A stretch of 28,230 nt of DNA from a virus (IMGVR_UViG_3300021087_000059:1-28230); one strand, 5' to 3'; shown: positions 13,958-21,915, counted from the first letter of the stretch. Notes: generated by a model not told the origin, from the letters alone. A program made the numbers and translations.

Positions 13958-15645
13958 CAGGTTATTTTTAAGAAATTGTTGTTAAATGCGTTAGTTGAAT
14001 TGGATTTGTAAACGCTATACGTAGTTGATACCCCGTATCGGTTTTCTAAAGTAAAGGTGCCTAGATCAGTAAAAGCCCCTATGGTTGGGGATACACCATC
14101 TAAAAGCATAGTGAGTATATCGGTGCTGCCTGGATAGAATATATACATAAACTTATTGCTCGTCTGAACGGTGTATGTATTTGTTTCGTCTATACTTGAA
14201 GGATATGACCCTGTTGTTTTTATCTCTCTTTCATTGTTGCCGCTGTCGTCACCACCAAACGCTGCATAAACAGTTTGAACGGCGTTCTGGGAAGATCCAG
14301 TAGTCAATGCTGTTGTGTCGAAACACACCTGATAAGAGTGGTAGTAGTTTATGTTAGAAAAGTCACTAGAGGTGTCAGACCCGTAAGTGCTGTCAACAAC
14401 AACTCTATATCTATGGGGTGTGGCCTCCGCCGTTAAATCAGTAGATCCGTCTGTAGCAACAGTAATTGAATCCGTGTTTATAGCCAGGGAAATGTTATTC
14501 TGCGTAGATCCATTACCTAAAGAAGCAAGGTTTGTTGTGGAGTTAGGTGTTGTTATCTCCCTGTAATTGCTTCCTACTTCAAATTGAACAACAGAGTCAA
14601 TTAGCGGATCATAAAGCTCAGTCCTTCTCACGTCATAACGAAGAGTAGACTGAACATCACCATACTCCCTGGTTGTAGAGGTTGTGCCTGTTGCAGCAGA
14701 AATGGTTGAATTGCTCCTAGTTATTTGCTTGTCGCTAATAAGAGGCGAGCTAAAGCTATTGGCTGTTGTGAATTCGTTTGCTGTCTGTTCAGTTGTACCG
14801 CTGGTGCTGTCCGTTACCCTAAGTCGAAAATGGAATACGTTGTTGCTAGCCCAGGCCTCTCCAGTGCTATAGACCTTTGAGAGATTCGAGGCCCCAAAAG
14901 TAACCTCAGAGGATGTGTACGATTGAACCGTTGTCCAGGATCCAGTAGGGGTTGACTGAGTATTAGCAAGTTGGTACTCAAGCACAGCCGTTCCCGTAGC
15001 GCCTTGGTTGGCGATACCAAAGTTTATAGAAGATACAGTTACAGAAGATGCGCTTGAAGGGTGCTGCCAATCAGGTCCAGAAAGGCTAAAGCTAGGAGTG
15101 GGATTAACAGCATCAGTGAACGCATCAACTAAAAGCTCTGAAGCGGTTTTTCCATCAGCGGGAATGGTGTCTCCATTTTTGTACTTGCCAAAAGTCTTTA
15201 CGACCCCCAAAACGGTGGGCATGTTTGCCACATAGTCCTGAGTAAAAGTCACTTGGCCTCCGTCTGCTCCATCAGCTCCATCAGCTCCATCAGCTCCGTC
15301 TGCTCCATCAGCACCAGCAGGACCAGCAGGTCCCTGAGCACCAGCAGCTCCAGCGGCTCCAGCAGGCCCCTGAGCGCCTTGAGCTCCGTCAGATCCAGCA
15401 GCCCCAGCAGCCCCAGCAGGTCCAGCAGGACCTTGAGGTCCTTGAGCGCCAGTAGGTCCTTGAGCGCCAGTTGCTCCAGCAGGTCCAGCGCCAATAGCTC
15501 CAGCTACAGAAACGTTATTATTTGCAGCCTGATTTAAAACTACGACCTTAGTGTCAGTGCCTCCTTTTACGACAGATACTTTAATGATATCTCCGTTCTC
15601 ACTAGATATCTTTATGCTTTTTGGTTGTTCTACACTTATCGGCAT
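13957..15645 (-). CDS. Collagen-like tail fiber
   Basis: 562 residues. A beta-rich N-terminal segment of about 50 residues is followed by an uninterrupted Gly-X-Y run from residue 54 to 129, about 25 triplets rich in GPA, GAQ and GAA, ending in six GAD triplets (111-128). Such collagen-like runs form trimeric triple helices in phage fibers. After it come TFGKYKNGDTIPADGKTASE (about 151-170), a recurrent block of marine fibers, then a Thr/Ser-rich beta-sandwich series (about 180-290) and a C-terminal domain with a single Cys in SYQVCFDTT. The 3' end is coupled to the next fiber gene. It is probably a main long fiber. Marine phages are known to use collagen-like triplets, and the exact use here is inferred. 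Confidence 0.65.
   Translation of the reverse strand: MPISVEQPKSIKISSENGDIIKVSVVKGGTDTKVVVLNQAANNNVSVAGAIGAGPAGATGAQGPTGAQGPQGPAGPAGAAGAAGSDGAQGAQGPAGAAGAAGAQGPAGPAGADGADGADGADGADGADGGQVTFTQDYVANMPTVLGVVKTFGKYKNGDTIPADGKTASELLVDAFTDAVNPTPSFSLSGPDWQHPSSASSVTVSSINFGIANQGATGTAVLEYQLANTQSTPTGSWTTVQSYTSSEVTFGASNLSKVYSTGEAWASNNVFHFRLRVTDSTSGTTEQTANEFTTANSFSSPLISDKQITRSNSTISAATGTTSTTREYGDVQSTLRYDVRRTELYDPLIDSVVQFEVGSNYREITTPNSTTNLASLGNGSTQNNISLAINTDSITVATDGSTDLTAEATPHRYRVVVDSTYGSDTSSDFSNINYYHSYQVCFDTTALTTGSSQNAVQTVYAAFGGDDSGNNEREIKTTGSYPSSIDETNTYTVQTSNKFMYIFYPGSTDILTMLLDGVSPTIGAFTDLGTFTLENRYGVSTTYSVYKSNSTNAFNNNFLKIT
15259..15486 (-). repeat. Collagen-type Gly-X-Y codon repeat
   Basis: This run encodes residues 54-129 of the collagen-like fiber. 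The left end (15259-15315) consists of 9-bp units encoding Gly-Ala-Asp, repeated six times with few changes. It is a repeat likely to vary in copy number by slippage. Confidence 0.7.
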
Positions 15646-15654
15646 AATAGTATC

Positions 15655-16077
15655 TTAAGCTGCTGTTTCTGACACGTCTTCAATAACTCTTACCGTTCCG
15701 TAGATTAAAGTAGCGATTACTCCCGCTGAGGTTTCGTGTTCGATATCATAAACATAAAGACCAGAGGGCATCGTCTTCATTGTCGCAGCAGACAGAGTAA
15801 AGTCAACTGTTCCTGTGTCTGTATCCGCTGGGTTGGGGATATTGGATTCATTTACCACCACTTCAACTTGAAAATTAACCACAGGGTCCGCAGTGTTCGC
15901 AACTAAAGAGCCAGTATCCGAATCTCTTACCTCCATTAGGAAGGTGTCCCCGTCAGAAAAACCCACAACGGGGGGTGTACTAGAATCCGTGATGGTCAAC
16001 CTCAAGGAAAAGGTATCACCCTTCCTGCAAGTGATGTCAACCCTTTCAGATGTATCTAAGTTTATTTTTGTAGCCAT
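15655..16077 (-). CDS. Small Ig-like / baseplate-type tail protein
   Basis: 140 residues, predicted all-beta. The sequence TCRKGDTFSLRLTITDSSTP near 16-35 and LIYGTVRVIEDVSE near the C-terminus match the pattern of BppU-type or Ig-like baseplate proteins that connect fibers to tails. No enzymatic motif is present. The gene sits directly after the portal (start 2 nt before the portal stop) and before the collagen fiber, so it opens the adhesion module and likely provides its docking point. The BppU-like label is tentative. Confidence 0.45.
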   Translation of the reverse strand: MATKINLDTSERVDITCRKGDTFSLRLTITDSSTPPVVGFSDGDTFLMEVRDSDTGSLVANTADPVVNFQVEVVVNESNIPNPADTDTGTVDFTLSAATMKTMPSGLYVYDIEHETSAGVIATLIYGTVRVIEDVSETAA

Positions 16078-16078
16078 C

Positions 16079-18508
16079 TTATCCTAATATTTCTGATGTT
16101 ATGTCTCCTGGTTCTTCTGATATCTCGCCGCGTTCTCCCTGCCTCTGAGAAATTAACTTGCTTTGCTCCACAGACTGCTTCTTAACCCTGTCATCTTTTC
16201 TGTCCTCCTTAAGCACCTCTAGCTTCTCCTTAAAGTTCTCGTCATCTTCTTTAAACCCAAGAGTGGCCTGAGCTTTAATGATCTCAATCTCTTTTCTAAA
16301 TCCGTGCTTCACCTGTTCTAATTGAGCCTCTAATTGACTCTTAAGCTGCATTTCTTGAGCTTTTAGCTGAGCTTCAATTTGCATCTCCTGCTGTCTAGCT
16401 TGAGAAGCAGCTTGAACTGATTGTTGTTGAACCTGAGCTTGCTGCTGAGAGTTTTGCTGGGCCATTTTTTGATTCATGGCTAGTCGCTTTTTTCTTCGAA
16501 CTATTAAAAGTCTTTCTGCTTGAGATATGTCTTTTAACTGTCTAACAGCAATTGCATCCTCCAAATCAATCTCTTTTTGAGACAAAGCAATTTGTATGTT
16601 TTGTTCAAGGTATTGACGCTCACCTTCTTCCATTTCTTTTACAACACGCACGCCAAAATTATACATAGACAGGTTCTTGAAAGAACTAAGAACCTTCATG
16701 TTTTCACTTCCTATTGCATTTTCATAAATTCTGTAAAGAACAGAGTCTGGATGAATAACTTGCAAGCACTTAACTATGTCGCTGCAAACTTTTTTATACA
16801 GCACCATAGATGAGTTAGTGATGTCATATATAGCATTATTTGCCGCAGCTAAAGCTTGCTGCCTTACACCTACGAGCGCATCTCCCTTTGGGGAAGAGGC
16901 GTCCATCACCTCGTTAATACCCGTTGCATCACGGATCATACGCAGGTAGTGGTTGTAAAGACCTATAAGCTCGTTAATGTTTCGGATACTATTTCCGATC
17001 TCTCTAATAGGCGGGTTCTGAAACCCTCCCTCTGGGTTCTTGCTTCTATAATAAAAAACACCAGTCTGCTCATAAATATCATGCAGCTCAAGGGGCTGAA
17101 GGTCACCGCCTTTTCCTAGCTGAACGTTCTCTAGACCTTCGATGTCAATGATGATTCCATCTGGTTTTGCCTTGGCTACTGCTTGCTGAATCTTAAGGTG
17201 AGTAAGCTGTAATTGATCGGCAAAGCCGATACAGCTATCAACCATAGACTTAGGCATCATATCTAAGATATTCGTGGAGCAAACAGAGTATGATAGATTA
17301 GTCTTGGAGATGTCGTGAATGTTCTTAGGAATGTTATTCTTTTTACTGTAGTTAAACAAGAAATCAGTTCCTAAAATATAACACCCTCCGTACACTGAAG
17401 CTGACTCAAGTTTTACTACATCTCTATTAAATACTGAGTTCTGTGGCTTTTTATAGGTCTCCCCCTTAGAGTAAAAACCTACGTTACCGTATCTACTTTC
17501 TTTGTTCTCAAAGTATTCGCAATCAACGGACATAAACTCAAAGTCCAGCACCTCAACCATGTACTCGTCGTAACCGAAGTTAGATTGGTTGTTCACCCTG
17601 TCGTAAGAAGATTGAGTCAGCTTGCTAGCGTCATACCCGTATTTCTTCTGAGCTTTATCCGCTATCTCCTTAAACTGATTTTCTGTAAACTGATCTCCAG
17701 CCATGCGCTTTAGCTCATGAATGGGAACATACCTTACGTGGCCAGCATACGTGAGATCTCCGAAGTCTGGATCCTCCGTAAAGCTATGCACGAAATTGAT
17801 GGGATCTATGTAATCGGTCTTAATTCCGTAGCTAGGGTCGTTGGACCTTTTGACTACAGCCATTCCCGATACAGCTAAATCATTGACGCATCTTCTAAGA
17901 ATAGAGTCGTTGAACTCATTCCATTCAAGGGTTAGATTTATTCCTATTTGGGCGGCGATCTCCGAAGAAGACTTGATGTTATTTCCAATAAATATCTCAG
18001 CCTCTTCTAAGCTGTCTGGTATATCCTTAGTTGGTCCAGAAATCTCTACTCCTGTTTTTTCCTGAATTCCTTTTAGCGATTCTTTTGCTTTTACGGCAAA
18101 CTCAATTTTTTTTCTCTCTAAATCTTTTTCAGAAGAAGAAAGCGGGTCAATAGCTTCGAGGTTTGGATAAGGAGATAAAGAAAGTATTTTGTTTACTACA
18201 ATTCTAACAAACTTAGGAAGGATAGGGACTGGAGTAAAGTCAATATTAAGCATACTTCCATCCCCATTGTTCGGATCTAATGAGGTAAGAAGAGACTTGT
18301 AGATAGCTGTGTCCTGAGTTCCGTTCGCGTAACGACGGTTTCTCTCAAACGTGCTCTTTCTTTTGCCAAAAATAGAGTTCTGCTGATCCATTTTGCCCCA
18401 CTGCTTATATACAGCCTTAGCATAATTAAGTCCGTAAGCTTTGCTTTGCTTATCTTCCGATGAGGCCAGCGGGTCTGGGAAGCTAGATTTTTTGTTGTTA
18501 CTGTGCAT
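16079..18508 (-). CDS. Portal protein
   Basis: The start used is the ATG at 18508; a TTG two codons upstream would add two residues. The product is about 809 residues, large for a portal and of the size seen in crAss-like and related podoviruses. It contains FERNRRYANGTQDTAIYKSL near the N-terminus, a wing region with FNDSILRRCVNDLAVSGMAVV near 195-215, and a stem region with LIGLYNHYLRMIRDATGINE near residue 510. The C-terminal 150 residues are very Gln/Lys-rich coiled coil (QQQSVQAASQARQQEMQIEA and following), expected as the barrel or an internal extension. It lies just after the large terminase. A TATATTTG box at 18540-18547 precedes it and would also permit a 3-codon leader (ATG at 18538, MEL). 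Confidence 0.75.
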   Translation of the reverse strand: MHSNNKKSSFPDPLASSEDKQSKAYGLNYAKAVYKQWGKMDQQNSIFGKRKSTFERNRRYANGTQDTAIYKSLLTSLDPNNGDGSMLNIDFTPVPILPKFVRIVVNKILSLSPYPNLEAIDPLSSSEKDLERKKIEFAVKAKESLKGIQEKTGVEISGPTKDIPDSLEEAEIFIGNNIKSSSEIAAQIGINLTLEWNEFNDSILRRCVNDLAVSGMAVVKRSNDPSYGIKTDYIDPINFVHSFTEDPDFGDLTYAGHVRYVPIHELKRMAGDQFTENQFKEIADKAQKKYGYDASKLTQSSYDRVNNQSNFGYDEYMVEVLDFEFMSVDCEYFENKESRYGNVGFYSKGETYKKPQNSVFNRDVVKLESASVYGGCYILGTDFLFNYSKKNNIPKNIHDISKTNLSYSVCSTNILDMMPKSMVDSCIGFADQLQLTHLKIQQAVAKAKPDGIIIDIEGLENVQLGKGGDLQPLELHDIYEQTGVFYYRSKNPEGGFQNPPIREIGNSIRNINELIGLYNHYLRMIRDATGINEVMDASSPKGDALVGVRQQALAAANNAIYDITNSSMVLYKKVCSDIVKCLQVIHPDSVLYRIYENAIGSENMKVLSSFKNLSMYNFGVRVVKEMEEGERQYLEQNIQIALSQKEIDLEDAIAVRQLKDISQAERLLIVRRKKRLAMNQKMAQQNSQQQAQVQQQSVQAASQARQQEMQIEAQLKAQEMQLKSQLEAQLEQVKHGFRKEIEIIKAQATLGFKEDDENFKEKLEVLKEDRKDDRVKKQSVEQSKLISQRQGERGEISEEPGDITSEILG

Positions 18509-18539
18509 CTGCAATGAGTAGAGTTCTTATAACTCCATG

Positions 18540-18547
18540 CAAATATA
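18540..18547 (-). promoter_or_regulatory. TATATTTG promoter box before portal gene
   Basis: In the gap between terminase and portal. It is followed one base later by an ATG that opens a 3-codon leader (MEL), then by about 20 nt to the portal start. Confidence 0.45.
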
Positions 18548-18553
18548 GTAAAA

Positions 18554-20689
18554 CTAGAAGTGCCAAGCTTTGGGCTTATGAGTCCTAAAAAACTTCTTCT
18601 CAGTAAAGTTAGATACAGGTCTTTCTTTCTTCTTTGATTTCTGAGCGCCAAGGAGTGCTAGACCAGAACTAATAGTCAAGTCAAACTTAGTGCGCTTATC
18701 TATTTTATACGCAATCCAGTCCTCTAGAGTTCGGTTGAAGTACATGTTTCCAAACTCCTCAGCCTCAGCCTTTATGCCTACGTGATCATGTATGTAAGCC
18801 TCGATAGCCTGGGCGTGAGACTGTATCACATCCTGCGAGTTAGACGGGATACCTTTAGTCCTTACGTTTACCGATGAGTTGCCTGTCTTTAAGAAGTCAG
18901 GTCGGTCCATTAAATAACCGTCATAACCCCTTGACTCAAAGTACCTTACGATACCGTACTTATTGTTCTCTACAAGTAAAGGATACCCGTAAAAGAAAGC
19001 ACACATCAAAACATCCTCATAGAAGATGCTGGCTAGGTCTGGGCGAGAAGCGTACTCCACTACGAACATATTGGAAGGTACATCCATATTGAACTTATTG
19101 TACATATGTAGAGCCCCTTTAGAGCCCCGTCCGTCCACTGTAGCGTCTAAGTCATATGAGTCAACCCCTCCAACGCCGATATGACCGTTAGGGGCCGTCC
19201 TTTTGCCTCGCTCGTCATTCTTCTTATTCCTTAGGTGATCGGGTGGCATCCAGGACACCCTAAACCTTCCGTTTGGATCTGGGGAGAACACAACCTCTTC
19301 ATCTTTCTTCCTCCATATAAAATTTCCTTTTACCACGGGGTTAGGGAACATATCCTCATTGAACTCTATCTGCTGGTAAATCTTACCTATATTAAATAGA
19401 CTACCCTCAATACTATCTCTAAAGGCCTCGTCCTCTGTAAAGGGGAACTGCCTAATTATCTCATTCAGCTCAGAAGGGTCGTTTTTAAATGAGCTGCGCT
19501 CGTTCTTTAGGTAGGTCTTGCTACCTTGATCGACGACCTCCCCGTCTATACCTTGTATGTGTGCGCTTTGTGATGGGTCCTCGACAACAGCATTACCATA
19601 CACATCAAAGAAACCTTCCAGCGCGTCATAGGCTGGGATGAATATTCTGTATAGCCCAGACCTGGTTCGTCCGTTCTGATTTCTTTCGTTAGGATCGGAG
19701 TCAGCCCACAGCTCTCTATACTCGTCGCCGCCTTTATTCATAGGGTTTACCGTACTTCCCACCAGGGCTTTACCTACTACTTTTTTACCTACAATCAAGC
19801 AAGTACGCTCAATCCTCCAGGCCTCCCTTATATCAGTAGGTTTCTCCCACTTACCAGCCTCGTCGAGGTATAACATATGTAGCTTCTCACCGTCATATGC
19901 GTTATTAGTAGTGTTCTTCCAGTTGATCACCGTATTGAGGGCGTCACCAATCTGAGAGGTCTTGTTGTTCTTCGTAATACGCTTAGAGGGCTCACGAAAT
20001 GCCAGCTCCATACGAGGGTTTGTGGTACCGTCCTGGATGGGCTTAAAGAAGAATGGGTAGCCGCGAAATATCGCAACCACCTTCTTCATGAATATGTTCT
20101 CCTGTGAGTCTTTACCAGTCTTCGACTGTATGCCAAGAAGCTTCTCTTTAACTTGACTAGCTTCGTCCACCAGGACAGAAGAGCATACATTAGTGTAGCC
20201 AGAACGACGGCACTTAGTATAAAGCTGACCGAAACAACGAGGATCAGCTTCACAAGCAGCCATGTGGGTAAAGATGTCTTTTTGGAAAGCAAGGTATGAT
20301 GGGTATCCGATATCAATTTTAGACCATTGTAGAAACATATAGTGCCTCCCTGTAATATACGTAGGTTCCCCATTATTGTAAAACCATACACCGTCACGCC
20401 TACGCTGAAACTCTTGTTCGATGTAAGAACGAAACTTGTTCCGAAACTCGGCAGGTTTCTCGAACCACTCATCCATACTGCGTATCCTACGCATCTCCTC
20501 TGGCATAGGAATGCGTTTCCACAGCTGCAACTTCTTTGGTTGGTCATGGAAGAGAATTTCCGATTTGCGCGGTTTCTTCGGTAGTACCACGAGTATCCCG
20601 TGGAGCTCGATAGTTTCTCCTTCTGTACCGTTAGGGTCGATCTTAATCCCCTTAGCTTCATAACCTTCTATGTCGATTAAATTGGACAT
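18554..20689 (-). CDS. terL: Terminase large subunit (ATPase and nuclease)
   Basis: 711 residues. The ATPase domain shows a degenerate Walker A at about 158-166 (TKCRRSGYT; no GK[ST]), Walker B LHMLYLDEAG at 270-279 with D276 and E277, and the coupling motif GSTVNP at 311-316. The nuclease domain has the expected acidic residues in RNase H-like order: D510 in GVGGVDSYDLD, E574 in LLVENNKYG, and D670 in KFDLTISS. It cuts and pumps concatemeric DNA into proheads together with the portal encoded next. Its start overlaps the stop of the zinc ribbon gene (TGATG). No clear small terminase subunit is identified; the coiled-coil protein at 21051 is a weak candidate. Confidence 0.85.
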   Translation of the reverse strand: MSNLIDIEGYEAKGIKIDPNGTEGETIELHGILVVLPKKPRKSEILFHDQPKKLQLWKRIPMPEEMRRIRSMDEWFEKPAEFRNKFRSYIEQEFQRRRDGVWFYNNGEPTYITGRHYMFLQWSKIDIGYPSYLAFQKDIFTHMAACEADPRCFGQLYTKCRRSGYTNVCSSVLVDEASQVKEKLLGIQSKTGKDSQENIFMKKVVAIFRGYPFFFKPIQDGTTNPRMELAFREPSKRITKNNKTSQIGDALNTVINWKNTTNNAYDGEKLHMLYLDEAGKWEKPTDIREAWRIERTCLIVGKKVVGKALVGSTVNPMNKGGDEYRELWADSDPNERNQNGRTRSGLYRIFIPAYDALEGFFDVYGNAVVEDPSQSAHIQGIDGEVVDQGSKTYLKNERSSFKNDPSELNEIIRQFPFTEDEAFRDSIEGSLFNIGKIYQQIEFNEDMFPNPVVKGNFIWRKKDEEVVFSPDPNGRFRVSWMPPDHLRNKKNDERGKRTAPNGHIGVGGVDSYDLDATVDGRGSKGALHMYNKFNMDVPSNMFVVEYASRPDLASIFYEDVLMCAFFYGYPLLVENNKYGIVRYFESRGYDGYLMDRPDFLKTGNSSVNVRTKGIPSNSQDVIQSHAQAIEAYIHDHVGIKAEAEEFGNMYFNRTLEDWIAYKIDKRTKFDLTISSGLALLGAQKSKKKERPVSNFTEKKFFRTHKPKAWHF

Positions 20690-20877
20690 CAGTAGCTCTG
20701 TCCATGTGAGTTCATTCTACCCAGCGAAGGTACGCCTTCCTTAGGGTTTTTAATCTCCATTTGTTCGCCGCATTCGCACTGCCCTTCAGGGTAGTAAACA
20801 CTACCGTTCTTAAACTTCATGGTCAGGCTTCTTACAGATTTCTCTGCTTTACATTTTTCACAAATAAGATCAGGCAT
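20689..20877 (-). CDS. Small zinc-ribbon protein
   Basis: 62 residues. Two pairs of Cys, CEKC (residues 6-9) and CEC (residues 34-36), are arranged as a zinc ribbon; the intervening stretch SLTMKFKNGSVYYPEGQ is beta-like. The C-terminus is Lys/Gly/Ser-rich and short. The gene overlaps the terminase start by one base, and its own start lies 15 nt after the encoded CCA end of tRNA-Arg. It may be a co-factor for packaging or a regulatory zinc protein. Zinc-ribbon genes beside terL recur in phages but the function is unknown to me. Confidence 0.6.
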   Translation of the reverse strand: MPDLICEKCKAEKSVRSLTMKFKNGSVYYPEGQCECGEQMEIKNPKEGVPSLGRMNSHGQSY

Positions 20878-20892
20878 AGTTTTTAATTTAAT

Positions 20893-20969
20893 TGGTACCC
20901 CCGCTAGGACTCGAACCTAGGACCCACAGCTTAGAAGGCTGTTGCTCTATCCAGCTGAGCTACGAGGGC
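20893..20969 (-). tRNA. tRNA-Arg (anticodon UCU)
   Basis: A complete cloverleaf can be drawn on the minus strand. The acceptor arms GCCCTCG and CGGGGGT pair with two wobble pairs; the D arm is GCTCAGCTGGATAGAGC; the anticodon stem ACAGC/GCTGT closes the 7-base loop CTTCTAA with anticodon TCT; the T stem CTAGG/CCTAG holds the loop TTCGAGT. The discriminator base is A and CCA is encoded. It reads AGA codons. It lies between the coiled-coil gene and the zinc ribbon/terminase genes, within the minus-strand transcript, so RNase processing would be needed to release it. No attachment site or integrase is visible around it. Confidence 0.95.
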
Positions 20970-21112
20970 GTATAGTTAACTTCTAAGTGACAGCTTGTAA
21001 CTGTCTGATTGTCAAAGTCATAGTCACCCCAATAAACAAGTCCGCTTGGGTTATTTTGAGAACCTTTCTGCGAATCCTCCTGAGTAGTCTTTGTCTTTTT
21101 CAATTTCTCCAT
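20960..21112 (-). CDS. Possible overlapping small ORF between coiled-coil gene and tRNA
   Basis: An ATG at 21112, inside the coiled-coil gene in another frame, opens 50 codons that end at a TAG lying within the tRNA. The first 21 residues overlap the neighbour (MEKLKKTKTTQEDSQKGSQN). The last part is protein-like, SGLVYWGDYDFDNQTVTS followed by a Cys and ordinary beta-type residues. This stretch covers the 81-nt gap that otherwise lacks a gene. The residue mix looks like a coding sequence, but the 62-nt overlap and the stop inside a tRNA are unusual, so this may be chance or a remnant. Confidence 0.3.
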   Translation of the reverse strand: MEKLKKTKTTQEDSQKGSQNNPSGLVYWGDYDFDNQTVTSCHLEVNYTPS

Positions 21113-21341
21113 TGTCGTTTAGTTCTTTAACCATTTGTTCTAGTCTCTGGCGCTCCACCAAAAGCTCTTTACAGTCGATAGCAGTTTGCTTTATGGATTG
21201 GAGCTCGGCCTTACGCGCAGATCCCCCTGCTTCGGGGTCTACTGGCTTCTTGACTTCCTCGATCATATTATTAATAGCCTCCTCCATACTCTGCATGAGT
21301 CTCCTGGCGGCACTTACGGTAGTAAATTTAGACTTCGACAT
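21051..21341 (-). CDS. Coiled-coil hypothetical protein upstream of tRNA and terminase
   Basis: 96 residues from the ATG at 21341. This start overlaps the 3' end of the GroES-like gene by 14 nt and is preferred because the longer frame begins inside that gene. The sequence is helical throughout: FTTVSAARRLMQSMEEAINN, a Pro/Gly-rich break (KKPVDPEAGGSARKAE), then a coiled-coil segment LLVERQRLEQMVKELND. No DNA-binding motif is seen. Position before terL and helical content would fit a small terminase subunit, but the sequence does not show the expected helix-turn-helix, so this is a weak inference. Confidence 0.5.
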   Translation of the reverse strand: MSKSKFTTVSAARRLMQSMEEAINNMIEEVKKPVDPEAGGSARKAELQSIKQTAIDCKELLVERQRLEQMVKELNDNGEIEKDKDYSGGFAERFSK

Positions 21342-21912
21342 ATAGCAAATCTTCTGCGCGGGTTCGGTAATACTCCTTACCATCAATGTTAACTCGATAG
21401 TCCATGTTCTTGCGAAATCCTACTATGTCGCCCGCTTTAGCTCCTATCTCATTAATCCAAGGAGCCTCAAACGCGACACGACCTTTTGTGACAGGGACCT
21501 CTGATAGTTTAACCAATTCGATAGTGTCCGACTCTTGAACCTCCTCTTCTTCGACTGGCTCAAGAAGGCTCCAGCCCGCAAGAGGGCGTATATCCCCAGT
21601 GTGCTGGTTTTTATAAGCAATAGCCTGATTATTAATAGTATGCTCTGGATCAAAGCGAACAGTATAGTGATTAGGCTCTCCAGTAAGTACCTGGCCTTCG
21701 TTAAGAACCACGAGGTGGTGGAAGTAAAGAGTGTCCCCAACTTCAACCCCTGTATGGTGTTTGAAAGGCGCCGCCACAACGGGGCCTTCTTGGATTCTGT
21801 TTTCAAACTCATTAAATTTAGTGTCTATAAAAAGCTCAAGACCTCCAGGGGTCGTGATCTTATCATCAAGCTGTTTATCTAGCTTGACAATAAATAAGTC
21901 AAATGTCCTCAT
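21328..21912 (-). CDS. GroES-like co-chaperonin with two GroES-type segments
   Basis: 194 residues from the ATG at 21912; a TTG just upstream would add one residue. Residues 4-120 match a GroES-type barrel: DLFIVKLDKQ opening strand, a mobile-loop-like KITTPGGLEL (18-27), GPVVAAP (43-49), TGVEVGDTLYFHH (54-66), and a closing strand RPLAGWSLLEPV (109-120). After an acidic linker (121-130), residues 143-194 repeat the second half of the fold: KGRVAFEAPWINEIGAKAGD, FRKNMDYRVNIDGKEYY, TRAEDLLYVEV. The GroES hallmark strand GDIV and the terminal EDLLYVE are clear. Bacterial GroES is about 95 residues; here the length is doubled, and the second segment seems to lack its N-terminal strands. It would act with host GroEL in folding capsid or other phage proteins. 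The tandem form is inferred from pattern. Confidence 0.6.
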   Translation of the reverse strand: MRTFDLFIVKLDKQLDDKITTPGGLELFIDTKFNEFENRIQEGPVVAAPFKHHTGVEVGDTLYFHHLVVLNEGQVLTGEPNHYTVRFDPEHTINNQAIAYKNQHTGDIRPLAGWSLLEPVEEEEVQESDTIELVKLSEVPVTKGRVAFEAPWINEIGAKAGDIVGFRKNMDYRVNIDGKEYYRTRAEDLLYVEV

Positions 21913-21915
21913 CAA

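Noticed and set aside
15259-15315. Short direct repeats looking like a possible CRISPR-like or tandem array
   Set aside because: Units are 9 bp with no spacers, remain in frame, and encode Gly-Ala-Asp triplets.
15253-15537. Plus-strand Ser-rich frame of 94 codons
   Set aside because: It is the mirror of the collagen-type repeat; the Ser/Arg repeats are a by-product of the GCA/GGT codon pattern.
20086-20661. Alternative minus-strand frame of 191 codons within the terminase gene
   Set aside because: The terminase frame has the ATPase and nuclease motifs and a coupled start; the other frame has no recognisable motif.
20893-20969. tRNA as a possible phage attachment site
   Set aside because: No integrase, no duplicated tRNA 3' end and no direct repeat were seen nearby.
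21328-21386. Longer start for the coiled-coil gene at 21386
   Set aside because: The added 15 residues lie entirely inside the GroES-like gene; the ATG at 21341 gives the usual short overlap.
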